A stretch of 64,000 nucleotides of DNA from Eopsaltria australis (Eukaryota; Chordata; Aves; Passeriformes; Petroicidae), in assembly GCA_034509425.1 (NCBI GenBank), contig JAVTVJ010000344.1, positions 166,608 to 230,607 of the forward strand. The letters are read 5' to 3'. The notes beneath the pieces were generated by a model. That model worked only from the letters and a program-made list of their open reading frames with translations. It made no database searches and was not told the DNA's origin. The position numbers and the translations under genes are program-made. Each line of letters begins with the position of its first letter. The first letter of the stretch is position 1. Shown piece after piece: positions 24,831-49,207 of the stretch.

Positions 24831-27800
24831 TACAAACAATGAGCAGAGAAAAACATGATCCAAGTAGAATTCTAATATCCACCCCATACTTGTGTGGTTT
24901 TTCATTTGCTGGTTTTTTATTTTGATTTGTTCTAGTTTTCAGTTTTCTGGTATTGTTTTTATTGTTGTTGTAGCTGTTTCTTTGGTTGTTTTTATTTGTC
25001 TGTTTGTTGTTTTGTGTGTGTGTGTGTCTGTGTTTTATTCCTGTTTTCCTTAGAGGTATTTACAAACACCAAGTTTTCAGTGAAAGAAATGGAGACCTGC
25101 TCTTGAGATCAGAGCGAGGTATTTAATCTCCATGAGCTGTAAAGCATGTGCTATTCCCTGCCAGCTCTTTGTGCAACGACATGCAGAGGAGAATTGAGGA
25201 AGAAGCTGTCAGATCATCACTGTGCTGCATGAAGCCATGGGGCAATTCCTGTTAGTGGCAGAGCGCTGGAGGCACAACTGCAGGAGTGGTCAGAGTATTC
25301 CTTTGAGCTGGGAAAGCATTTCTTTTGCTATTTTTACTGTATAGATTACACATGCAAAATCTGTTTGCTTCATGTTTGCTTACCAGAGGAAAAATTGATT
25401 CTAAATGCTAGGTTTTCATTTAGATTATTTGAAATGGTGGATTTTCTGTTTCTCTTATTTTATTCAAGTGGCTTTATTTTTTGCCTTTAAGTAATGATTG
25501 TTCAATAGTCAGTGATGGATTTGCTAAATTTATCAAAGTGCTAAATACAGAGCTTTCTTACCTAAATTTTTTTTATAAAGAAAATCAAGATCCTGTAGGC
25601 TGAGGTTTTAGAATGTGTACTCTCTCATTTGAAGTGTCTTTGGTTACATTAGATCTGCTAAAATGTAAAGAGGAACTGGAATTTCCTGGAAAGAAAGATC
25701 AAAGAGTGTAAGGAGTGTGCAAAATAGAGATCCATTGTGTTACTCAGTTTCCTAAGGAATTTCAAAGAAAATTTCAAGCCCTGCTACTTTTAAAATATTT
25801 AAGATTTGTGCAACTTATTGGTCAGCTTACTTTTTAACTAATGAACATAAAAGGAACAGTAATTAATTAGCTTTTTCATCTCTAGAAAACTTTAAAATTA
25901 AACTTAATAATAATGAAATTAATACACGGACGTCTTTGGTATACATGAAAGCAGAGTGAAGAAATGAGGTTTAATCATTCTGTTTCATTGCATAATTTAC
26001 TCAATCCTTTTGCCTTGAAGATGTTGTTCCTCTTGTTCTACTGGTTCCAGCTCATACTCATACCATTGCTGAACAGTGCTCTGATGCAATTTCCCATGAC
26101 TGCACCAATTGATACTGGGAACAAACCTACTTTTTCTGGCTTTCCTTTGGGAATATAGTCAACGTTTCAAAGGCTCCTGCTGCAAGTAGGTTAAAGGGAT
26201 CTGGCAGTCTGAAGTCAGTAGCTTTTCTATCCTTGGTAGGTCCATGTGTATCTTGAGTGCTGAACTTTCACACTCATCCTAGCTGCTGGTTAGATGCTGG
26301 TAAAAAGCTTTATGCCTTTGCTCTGCCTCTTTCAAGTGTTCTTGCACTGTGCTACTACTGAGTCTTGTGACTGCTGTCAGTTTTTCTGGTTTTTGTTGCC
26401 CTGCACAAAAGGCATGCTAGTGAGCAGTGTAATCTAGGCACACATCTTTCCTTTGCAAATCTGTCTCTCTTATACCTTTTCCTGAGAACACATGATGTAC
26501 GCATGTGGAAATATTATGACATGTCATGTGTTTCAGACCTTTGGGATTCTGTGTGATGGGCAGTGCTGCCATTTTACAATGTTTAACATGCTGAAACAAA
26601 ACAAAAAATAATTAAATAGAGGTTGAAAAAAAAGTATAAGCATATGCAAAGAGAAACACAAAAGAGGGTGACCGTGGCTTACTCATGCTACATATGCACT
26701 GAATTTTACTGAGACTAAGACAAGAGAATTTGTGCACTGATTTCTATATTTGACCTTCGGATTTGTGGGTAAATTTGAGCTCCACAGATTAGCAGGAAGA
26801 GCCTTTTTGTGATGTGTGAATAGCAGCTTGCATTGTAGGCTGAGATGCTAGCCTGAGACTGCAAAATGCTGTGTGGTGCATACTTCTTTTTCTTTTTTCT
26901 TCCTCCTAGCTGTTAACTCATTCATCCTCCACCAAATGTAAAGTTACTTCAGCATCTGATCCTTGCAGAATCAAGCTGTGACTTTTTTTAAAAAAGCCAG
27001 TGAGATTTTCAGAGTGGGATCCAAGATTTCTAATAAATAACTTTAAAATATGATCTTTTGCAGGAGGGATCCCCTAAAACCATCTATTCAGCTAGTATTT
27101 TAAAAGTGAAATCTGAAAGCATATTTTGCTATGCTACTTACTGATTTAGAAGGGTTTAATGAACTTCCCAACATTCTTCTCACACATGCATTTTTGAAAA
27201 CCATGACAAATTTGTCATGGTAACTTGAATGTCTGTATTGCCAGCCCAGAAGCTGGTGTTACTGAGGTGATAGTAGCATGTTGCTTTGTGCTGATTCTGC
27301 TGTCACTCTCACTGTTACACACTTTAGGCATGGCACACCCTGAAGTGAGTTAGTATTGAGTGTTTGAATGTTATCTTTGCATTCCACCATGTCACTTGTC
27401 AAGCTGGTGTAGAGCCAGCCACAATAAATACCAAGACAAAGCTGAGTCAGTTGCTGGATGCATCCCATAGTAATCTTTCCCTCCTCTGTTTTCTGTGATG
27501 ATTCTGCTTTCCGTTACCCTGTATAATAGTGTCTCACCACTGGAATCATCTGCCTGTCCCGGGTTGCAGCACACATTACTGTCAGGGGGATAAAAATGTT
27601 ATCCAAATTTCCTTAATGTGATCTTTAGGATATATTGGACTGCGACTAATGGTCTGAATAAGACCTTGAATTACCTATGAACTTCTCTGAGAAGCCAGTA
27701 TAAGCAAGAAAGTTTCCAGTTCGCCTTCCTATTTGCCCTGTGATGCTTTTGGCAGGGGCAAGAGTAGGGTTCTTATTAACTTAGGATGTATCTAGGAAAG

Positions 27801-30800
27801 AGCTGGTGTATTTCCCTAGTCATGTTTCTGAGGGCAGAGATGCTCTGGCATTCACTGATGCTGCCCTTTACCTTTTCATTCTGAGTAAATAAATCCAGTC
27901 TTAAAAAGAAAACAAATATGTACCTTTATTTCTTAGATGTTTTCCATGAATGTGTTAGCAGCTGAGATGCTGCTATTAGCAGACAAATTTCCTCCTACAT
28001 CCTTCATGCAGCTCCTTTCCGGAAGAGTTATGTTATACCTATGTTTTTTTACATTGCCAGGAAACAGTCATCTTATTAAGATGAAAAACTAATAAGAATT
28101 TGCCCTCTGCAAAGGGGCTAATTGTTCAGGCTAGTCTGGAGCAAGACTGTCTTCCTGACTGAAACACTGTTGTTAAGTGGATGGAATGGATGCATGATCA
28201 GATTATCAAGCTGAATTATACAGATGGTTTCCTTGCTGTGTTTTGGGTGTTCAGTGCTAAAGTAATACAATAAAATAGGGTTTGAAAGTACCTTATTCTT
28301 CACTAGCAAAATAGGCACCAAAATGTGAGGAGTGTAATACAGCTATTTTTGCACATGATAGGAAAACATTTGGTAAGGCAGAAAACTGTCAAAATATAAT
28401 TCATTAAATTGAGGCAATTTGTCATTAAACTTTGGATTACCAAGCACAAAAATTTATTCCATGGAAAAGATTGTCAGATGCTAGTCATAAGTTATCAGAA
28501 TAAAGACTATTTATACATTTGGTATAGAATTCAGACAGCAGATAGTCTTCTGTGTTGTCTTGCAGCTGTAGTTAAGAGCAATGTTGATCCTCACGGTAAA
28601 ACAGTTTTTTGCAGTTCATGTTTCATGGCCTGGATTCATTAAGCCATTCCAGTAGAATGTGGTATACTGATTTGTAGATCAGATATAATTCTGTAATAAA
28701 GGGATTAATTTTGCAACTTAAAATTTGAAACCTGTGATTTAAATGACCTCTAGATGTTTGCTTTTTCATGGTGTAGGCAGAAGAGTATTGCACTAGGAGA
28801 GCTGAAACTTTGTCCTTGACATAGATTGATATCTCTGTGTTCAGGAGAAAAGCTGAGTTGAATTCTCATTTAGGTAGTCCTGGCAGGATGCTTTTGAAGG
28901 CTAATAGTTTATTGATACTGTTTTGATTGCACTATTTAATTTGCTGCGTATCTCACAGCATGTTTGCTATTCTTTCCCAAGCATATACAAATCACACCCC
29001 TAATGGGAAGATTGTCTTTTGAGAAAAGAAAACTGTATTTACACAACGTGTCTGCTTTTCTCACTTTCTGGTGTTTTGAGGTGACGTGTTCACTTCCCTT
29101 AGCTTGGGGCTCATGTTTTTCATGTAATTTTTTTTTAAAGTTCAACCCAGTTCTTGCCCAGTTTTATGGCATATGAATCTTTCAGGAGTAGATAAAATAT
29201 CACAGCAATTTTAATGCAATAATGGGAGCTGTCATAGTCATCCCCTGATATTACACATAACAGAGAGTGGTGTGAAACAAGAGAAGGGTATGACAGCTGC
29301 GACCTGATTGTGCAGTTGGGAGGTTGAGACCTGCTCCTGTTGTACAACTTGTTTTGGAATATTGCAATTTTTCTTTCAGTGATTTGAGAAAGAAATTGAA
29401 AAAATTATATGAATATCTAAGTTAATCTGTCAGAGTTTTTTGGTTTTTTTTCATGTGCACAATGTAGTTAACCAGTAATGTTTTTGCAGTAGAAGAATCT
29501 TAGTGCTTTGCCTTTCTGGTAATTTGAAAGCTCTCTGGCAGAACCCATTGTTCCAAGTGGCAGATGAGGGAGGGTGAAGTCAACTGGGAAATGTTGGAAT
29601 AAAAACAGAGAAGAGTTTGTAATGGCCACAAGAAGTCTAAAGTGGATGGAATTGCCATCTGCTGTAAGCAGGATTTGTTTTCTGTGTTTCCTTAGCTGAA
29701 ATTTTTTGAGAACCTGGACAAATATAAAATTCAGCTTAAGCGTTCAGTCCATGGCTCCGAGGATTTCTTTTGATTCTGCCAGGAGGGAGGAGCCACACTT
29801 GTTTTTCCTCCTGATATTGGGTAACAATGAAAATCTGTGCCACAGTGAGACAGGAATCATGACAGTCACAGAACTCATGAACTTACTGGGTGTTTCCAGT
29901 GCTGATATAAAAAGAATGTCCATCCCCTTTACTCTTTCCTTGGTGTTGGCTCCACATCAGCTGTTGGAGGGCAGAGGAGATTTCCCTAATTTTTGAATGC
30001 TTTGTTGCTCCTTTAGCATTTATTTGGGAAAGGATTCCTATAATCTCCACAGCTGCTCAGTATATGGGGTGTTTTTGGGATGGTCAAGTTTTGCAATAAT
30101 TTTGAAGCGTGATGTTGAACAACGAGGTAGATGCTTGACATAGTTTTTTGTGTATGTATATTTTAAGACTTCATTTTTTTGATCTGTAAAAAATTTCACC
30201 CAATACGATGCTTCAAGTTGACTGGTCATAACTATTTTAGAGACTCAGTGAAATAAGGATGAAAGTGTACCTTAAAACTTTTTGAGGAAAGCTGTGCTTA
30301 AAACTTTGGAATGTGTTCTGGCTTGTGATAAAGCGAGAATTATTAAATATGACAGCATATATATTTTAAAATAACAGTTTTTGAATGCTGTCAAATAGAT
30401 CATAGTCCTTCATTAAAACAATTTGATCAAAAGAGATTGTTCAAGAGACGTAGCTCTCTTTTTTACTGTTTTCATTTTAGTAACAGTATTTGTGGGAAAT
30501 TATGGTGCTCTGTGGTGTTTTGTTGCCAGTACAACTGAAGCATGTTTTGTCCAAGTTTGTTTTGTAAAGCTTGTAATGCAGAGCATCAGAATCTGCATAT
30601 TTTCAACCTCTTTTTAAAAAAACTTTAAATTAAGATTGACTGCCTTGTCTGAAGACATGCTGTAGAAAAAAAAATGCAATTAATTCATTTTACAAAAGAT
30701 AAGGCTGGCAAGCATGAGACGTTAATTGGATAAAATTGTGTATTCCAAATTATGCAGACAGCCAAATCATCCTTCTCTAATGTTAGGATCTCTTAGTCCT

Positions 30801-31690
30801 TTTTCTTGACATCTTTTTAATATTTACATATGAAATGTGTACATGTATGTATATGTATAGACATACACACAAAAAATTCGGGCTGTGTATGTGTGAGATG
30901 GAGCAAAGATGCAGTACAAGCTGGAAAAGGAAATGCCTTTGCTGAGCTAAATACATGATGATGGTCAGCATTTTTAATCTATTGGCCATTGCTATGAGAG
31001 ATTCTTAATTAAATATTTCAAGACTAATATCTTCAACCATGTATGAATATTCACTGCAGAGTTTCAGTAGGGTCAGTGTTTAAATAGGCAGTAATTTCTG
31101 GAATTACTGAAACACCTTTCAGACATCCTGTGAAACTGTGTCCTTCAGTAGCTGGGTGCTTTGTGACAGCTGTGCACTGCTGTCCACTTGTGCCTGCTCT
31201 CCTGCCACGCCTGTAACCCAGTGCACAGACTCAATGCTCAGAGCATGACAGCTGATGCTTGTTTATACTTGTGTTTCTTGTTGCTGTTGAGAGAAGCTGG
31301 CAAAGACAAAGCTTCAGAGGATTGGCTGCTGGGTACCTCGATGTGTGCTTGCTTCCTGCATGGACTAAGGCTGGCCACCCACTATTGCCTGGTGAAGAGG
31401 AAGATAGGTAGGACTGGGAGGGGTTAGAGAAGACCAGCTGGTGAGACTGGGCAGCATAAGAGCAGAGTGTCACTCCTGCACTAGACAGAAGTTTAAATGC
31501 TTTGTAAGAAAAGGAATCTTTCATATTTTCTAAAATAATATATCCTGGTTTTCTGGGTCTTGTGTCTCTGATATAGCTTTGCTTAACTCTGGTGCATTCT
31601 CTCTTGATTTTTCAGTCTAGTTCATTCCATAAGGCCCTTCAGAGAACACATGGAGATGGGTGGGTTTGGGTTAATGGTGGTGAAGTCTTC
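24831..31690. other. Upstream FRMD3 intron, nothing recognised
   Basis: T-rich intronic DNA with a short (GT)n at about 25012-25032 and an imperfect TGTATGT/ACATACA hairpin near 30844-30866. No exon, RNA gene or repeat family recognised. Confidence 0.5.
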
Positions 31691-31823
31691 AGAGAATCAC
31701 AGAAAATTCCGAGTTGGAAGGCAAACACAAGGATCACCAAATCCAGCTCTTAAGTGAATGGCTCATACAAGGATGAAACCACAACCTTGACATTACCATG
31801 CTCTGACCAACTGACCTAATACC
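31691..31823 (-). mobile_element. tRNA-Ile-derived SINE with CR1 tail (TguSINE1-like)
   Basis: Read on the minus strand, the head matches a tRNA-Ile gene: TTAGGTCAGTTGGTCAGAGC (31800-31819, A box, one mismatch to consensus), then CAAGGTTGTGG and GGTTTCATCC (31771-31780, degraded B box), then TGTATGAGCCA as the acceptor stem. The body passes into a CR1-type 3' end (TTCCAACTC, then TCTGTGATTCTCTG). A tRNA-Ile head joined to a CR1 tail is the structure of SINEs described in songbirds (TguSINE1), which use CR1 machinery for copying. The anticodon region is shortened. It is not a functional tRNA. Confidence 0.82.
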
Positions 31824-45387
<13,564 letters not shown>

Positions 45388-45545
45388 TGTCACGAACACC
45401 TTCCTGGAAGCCCAGGAATTCCTTACTTCTGTACTTCAGGAATGACATGAGTATACAGTAACCCAGACACACCCACACAACTCCAGGCTTTGCCACCTCA
45501 TGGTTACTGCAAAAAGTTAACTCTGTCCAGGCCAAAACCAGGACA
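45388..45545 (-). mobile_element. Short LTR-like element, 158 bp, minus strand
   Basis: On the minus strand it starts TGTCCTGGTTTTGGCC, followed by TGGACAGAGTTAACTTTTTG, and ends GTTCGTGACA, giving TG...CA ends as in retroviral LTRs. The start resembles the U3 start of bird LTRs (compare the LTR at 59505-60035, which reads CTGGTTTTGGCTGGGGTAGAG). It is far shorter than a normal LTR, so it is probably an internally deleted solo LTR. I see no clear target site duplication. Confidence 0.55.
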
Positions 45546-48014
45546 GTTCAGTAAAAAACTAAGGAAACTATGGTTTTGAATTTATGATGTATGTGACAGT
45601 TTTCCTCAATGTTTTTTGTTTTAGCAGTTGTGAGTTTAGATGTCTGGTTTTCATTTTAACATGAAACCACCAGTAATTGTCTAGGTATGTGGTTAAAGAG
45701 ATAAGTTATAGAAAGTATAAGATGTGGTGAGGTCACAGGAGAAATGTCATATGATTGTAGCCATTGTACAGATAGGGTACTTACAGTTCTATAGAATAAA
45801 TTTTCAAATCTCCATGGAATAACTGTACTTGTAGTTTGGCAGAAGAAATTTCCAAGATTCAGTGGAATTCTTGCAGGCCCCACCAAGGAGAAAGGGAGAC
45901 ACATTTCCTGCAGTACGTTGTTAGGGATTGGTGAGATGTGCCACAAAACACAAACAGTAGCTCAGTAAAGATCAGTAGGTGGATTTCAGCAACAGCTTCT
46001 TTCTGAATTTAAACCTGGTGGTTTGACCAAGCACAATTACTTTGAAGGACAGTGATAGTTCATGTTACACTTGTTAATAATGTGTGTGACAATATGCTTC
46101 AGTGCCCCAAAGGCAAATAAAGAGGTGTGGGAAAATGAATAAAATTAAAATCGACCAGTCTGGTTTTAATGCATGATGTGGCTATGGTAAAAGACAACAC
46201 TTTATTTGCCTCTTAGGGCTGTATTCGCAGGAAGGTATCATCATCATTAATATCATTAGACTCTAATGAGACCTCAGCTGCTGTGATCTAGATATCTGTA
46301 TTAAAGAGGGATCAACTTAACGGAAGAAGGATACAGGAAAGGAGTATTAGAAATAAAGAGAGTGGAAAGTTTGTTTATGAGATGATTTAAAGAAGGATAC
46401 ACTCTTTTAGTGTAGGAAACAAAGACTAAGAAGATAGGGTTATACATGCATCAGAGTGTAAAATAGAAAGAAAAAGAAAGTTTAAGCAAGGGAGGTGGCT
46501 CTTAAGGTAGTGAGAGCTGCACTGTCTGAGACAGTCCTAAGAGAGGCAGTGGGCAAAATCACTAGGTTGCTAAATAATTTTAGGAGAATTCTCCATAATT
46601 TTATGGAAGTTTATATTAAATATTGACAAAGATAGAGACTAGGCACCATCTTCTGAATGTTCTTTCAAAAAATATGTAATAGCAGCTGAAACAAGAAAGC
46701 ATAACTTTTTTTAGGAGAGTTATTATTGATTCCCATGTACGTTGTGCAATGTGGATGTTGCTGTGCCCAATTTCTTGGAAATGTTAAATGCCTCTGTTGT
46801 AGCATTTTATATGTTGTAGAAATTTATATTTGACTGCATAGTCCCTGTGTTTGCACAGAAAGGGCTGTATCAATGCATGGAAATGAAACTGCCAAAATCA
46901 TGCATTTAATTCTGGCTTTTGATGAATTATTCTTGATTGATTTTTTGAATAGTTAAACTATACGAAATAACAGTATATTATTATGTATATATGTGTGTGT
47001 ACACACACATACACATATATATATATGAAATATTATGCAGATTTACTCCTGCTGGCATTTAGCCTTGCAGTGATGCTTGCCTCTATTTTATTAAGATCTA
47101 ATTTTTTTTTTTGTGCAAAAGCTCCATAATTGCTCTGAAAGCTAATTTGCAGTCCTTTTGTTTTGTAATGAGGGAGCTCAAGCAGGCAAAAATACTAGTT
47201 TTAATTCATCCAAAATGTCTCCTAAATGTTGAGTATGCTACTAAAGCATTTTGACTTAGGAGTATCAAAAATGTTTGACTGAGTTTGAGAATTTAAAAAG
47301 GAATTGTTTCAATGTGTGAGATGCTTAAAATTAAATGTTTCAAGATTTCTGTTTAGAACATTCAGAATTCCTGACTGTGTAAAAAAAGTAAAAAATTGAG
47401 CTAATTGTCTAATGTCAGAAAAAGTTTTGAAATGTGGGAAAACAGCTGGTCTTTTTATAGGCTATTTTTCAAGTAAGTAATAATATATATTTCTTCCTCT
47501 CCCCATCTCCGCTTTTATAATAATCCTTTCCTGTCACATAAATAAATATGTCCATATTTTGGGCATACTTAAACTTTTAAAAATTTTCTGTAGTTTTCCA
47601 TATTCTACTCCAGACAAAAAAAGCCCAAACTCTGGAAGACAGTCTTAACAGAAGGCAGCATTATATCTTCTTTTATATCTTTGGGTGCACGGGAGAGTCA
47701 TAATGACAGTAAAATCAAATTGAACTAGCAGTTAAAGACCCTCGGTCCAACATCATGTTGTATCTTTTAGCATCACATTTGGATATTCCTTTGGGAAAGT
47801 TTTTTCTTAATGTCAATCAAAAATGTCAGTAGTGTGCTAATAGTATGCAGTAAATCACAATATGCTATTACGTCTAATGACACTGAGAACAAAGGAGTTC
47901 CTACTGTTGACTTTTTCCATATGGGTTTCTGAGAAAATTATGTGGGATGACAGTGCCTTCCTCCCTGACTCTAAACTGTAGGAACATTTGAAGCTACTTT
48001 TGGTCAAATTTGAC
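45546..48014 (+). other. FRMD3: FRMD3 intron, TG/CA/TA simple sequence inside
   Basis: Unique intronic DNA apart from a TA/TG/CA simple-sequence region at 46982-47026. No gene recognised. Confidence 0.5.
46990..47011. repeat. 22 bp perfect palindrome in TG/CA/TA repeat
   Basis: atgtgtgtgt is directly followed by its own reverse complement acacacacat (46991-47010), with one more T-A pair on the outside. The flanks are (TA)n. Such alternating purine-pyrimidine palindromes can form cruciforms or Z-DNA. Confidence 0.95.
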
Positions 48015-48580
48015 CATGGCAGTGATTGTCCCCCTGCACTTGGCACTGGTGAGGCAGCACCTCGGATCCTGTGTTCAGTTCTGGGCCCCTCAATTTGAAA
48101 AGGACTTTGAGGTGCTGGAGCCTGTCCAGAGAAGGGCAACAAGGCTCATGAAAGGACTAGAAAGCATGTCTGATGAGGAATGGCTGAGGGATCTGGGTTT
48201 GTTTAGTTTGAAGAAGAGGAGGCTCAGGGGGGCCAGCATTGCTCTCTGCAATTCCCTGAAAGGAGGGTGTAGTGAGGTGGGGGCCGGTCTCGTCTACTGT
48301 GCCTGCAGTGAAAGGACCACAGGAAATGGCCTTAAGATGAGACAGGGAAGATTCAGATTAGATATTAGGAATTTTTTTTTCACTATTGGAGCGGTCAGGA
48401 AACAGGTTTCCCCGGGAGGTGGTGGAGTCACCATCGCTGCAGGTGCTTAAGAGGAGTGTGGACCTGTTGCTGGGTTATGTGATTTAATGATTTAGGGGTT
48501 ACAGTGGTAGTACTGGGTGAACAATGGGATGGGATGATGTTAAAGGTGTCTTCCAGCCTTGGTGATTTTATGATCCTATA
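48015..48580 (+). mobile_element. CR1 LINE, 5'-truncated copy with 3' end
   Basis: Standard 5'-truncated CR1 with the ORF2 C-terminus nearly open for 146 codons (48010-48450). It reads [55 protein letters not shown] and others. The 3' UTR follows, ending gattttatgatcctat. It lacks endonuclease and RT, so it cannot move by itself. The mostly open frame suggests it is younger than the decayed copies upstream. Confidence 0.95.
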
Positions 48581-49207
48581 TAGTTCTCTAATGTTAAGTT
48601 CCTGTATGATTTCATAAAGATAAGCTGCCACATTGGTGGATAGAACCCGGTTATTTTTCTTACTGAGGAAAACATTGAAGGCCAAACTCAACCTGAGAAG
48701 TCTCGAGAGAGTGGAGAGAGATACACTGTAAGAACCCAGAAACCATCTTTTAGAGCTTGTACTTTTTAACAGTTTCAAATAGGAACCATGCCTGGATGAG
48801 ATGTTACTGATTCTCCTATTCAAGGAACTATTCCTGGTACCTTTTCTTTTACTAGATACTATGTTAAGGCCAATTGTCACACTCTCACATCTGTGCAAAT
48901 GCAGAACGGCTAATTCTGTGCCAGATACCCTGGGTTTATTGAGCAGCATTTTTGTGGTTTTTTGGACTGGTACGAGATGAGAATAGAAAGATACAATGTA
49001 GCTGCTCTTCAGCATCTTCTCTAGAGTGGATTTCTTGTTGAAAGAGGTCATTGTTCTTGAGTGCAAGGGGAGATTCAACAGAAGGAAGATGTTAGTGTGG
49101 TGAACTTTAAGTCCTTTCAGGTGGGCACCTGAGAAATGCTTTAAAGTCAGAAACACTTTTTTCCTTTTTTTTTTTTCCCCCCACTCCCAGTGGATCAATC
49201 TGAGCAC
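48428..49207 (-). other. Long antisense open frame of unknown status
   Basis: A minus-strand frame of 259 codons counting from a GTG at 49207. The first ATG is at 49049-49051, leaving 207 codons. The last ~50 residues are simply antisense CR1 3' UTR. The remainder (48590-49051) is rich in Ser, Leu, Lys and Arg (for example SVSLSTLSRLLRLSLAFNVF) and shows no domain, signal peptide or motif I recognise. No promoter or splice signal ties it to a gene. Most likely a fortuitous frame, but it is the longest in the window. Confidence 0.2.

Noticed and set aside
31759..31823. Possible tRNA-Ile gene on the minus strand
   Set aside because: The anticodon region is shortened, the B box is degraded, and the sequence continues into a CR1 tail, so it is the head of a SINE.
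49155..49184. Poly-T/poly-C run as a possible retrogene poly(A) tail on the minus strand
   Set aside because: It lies upstream, not downstream, of the minus-strand open frame, so it cannot be its tail; no retrocopy is recognised on the other side.
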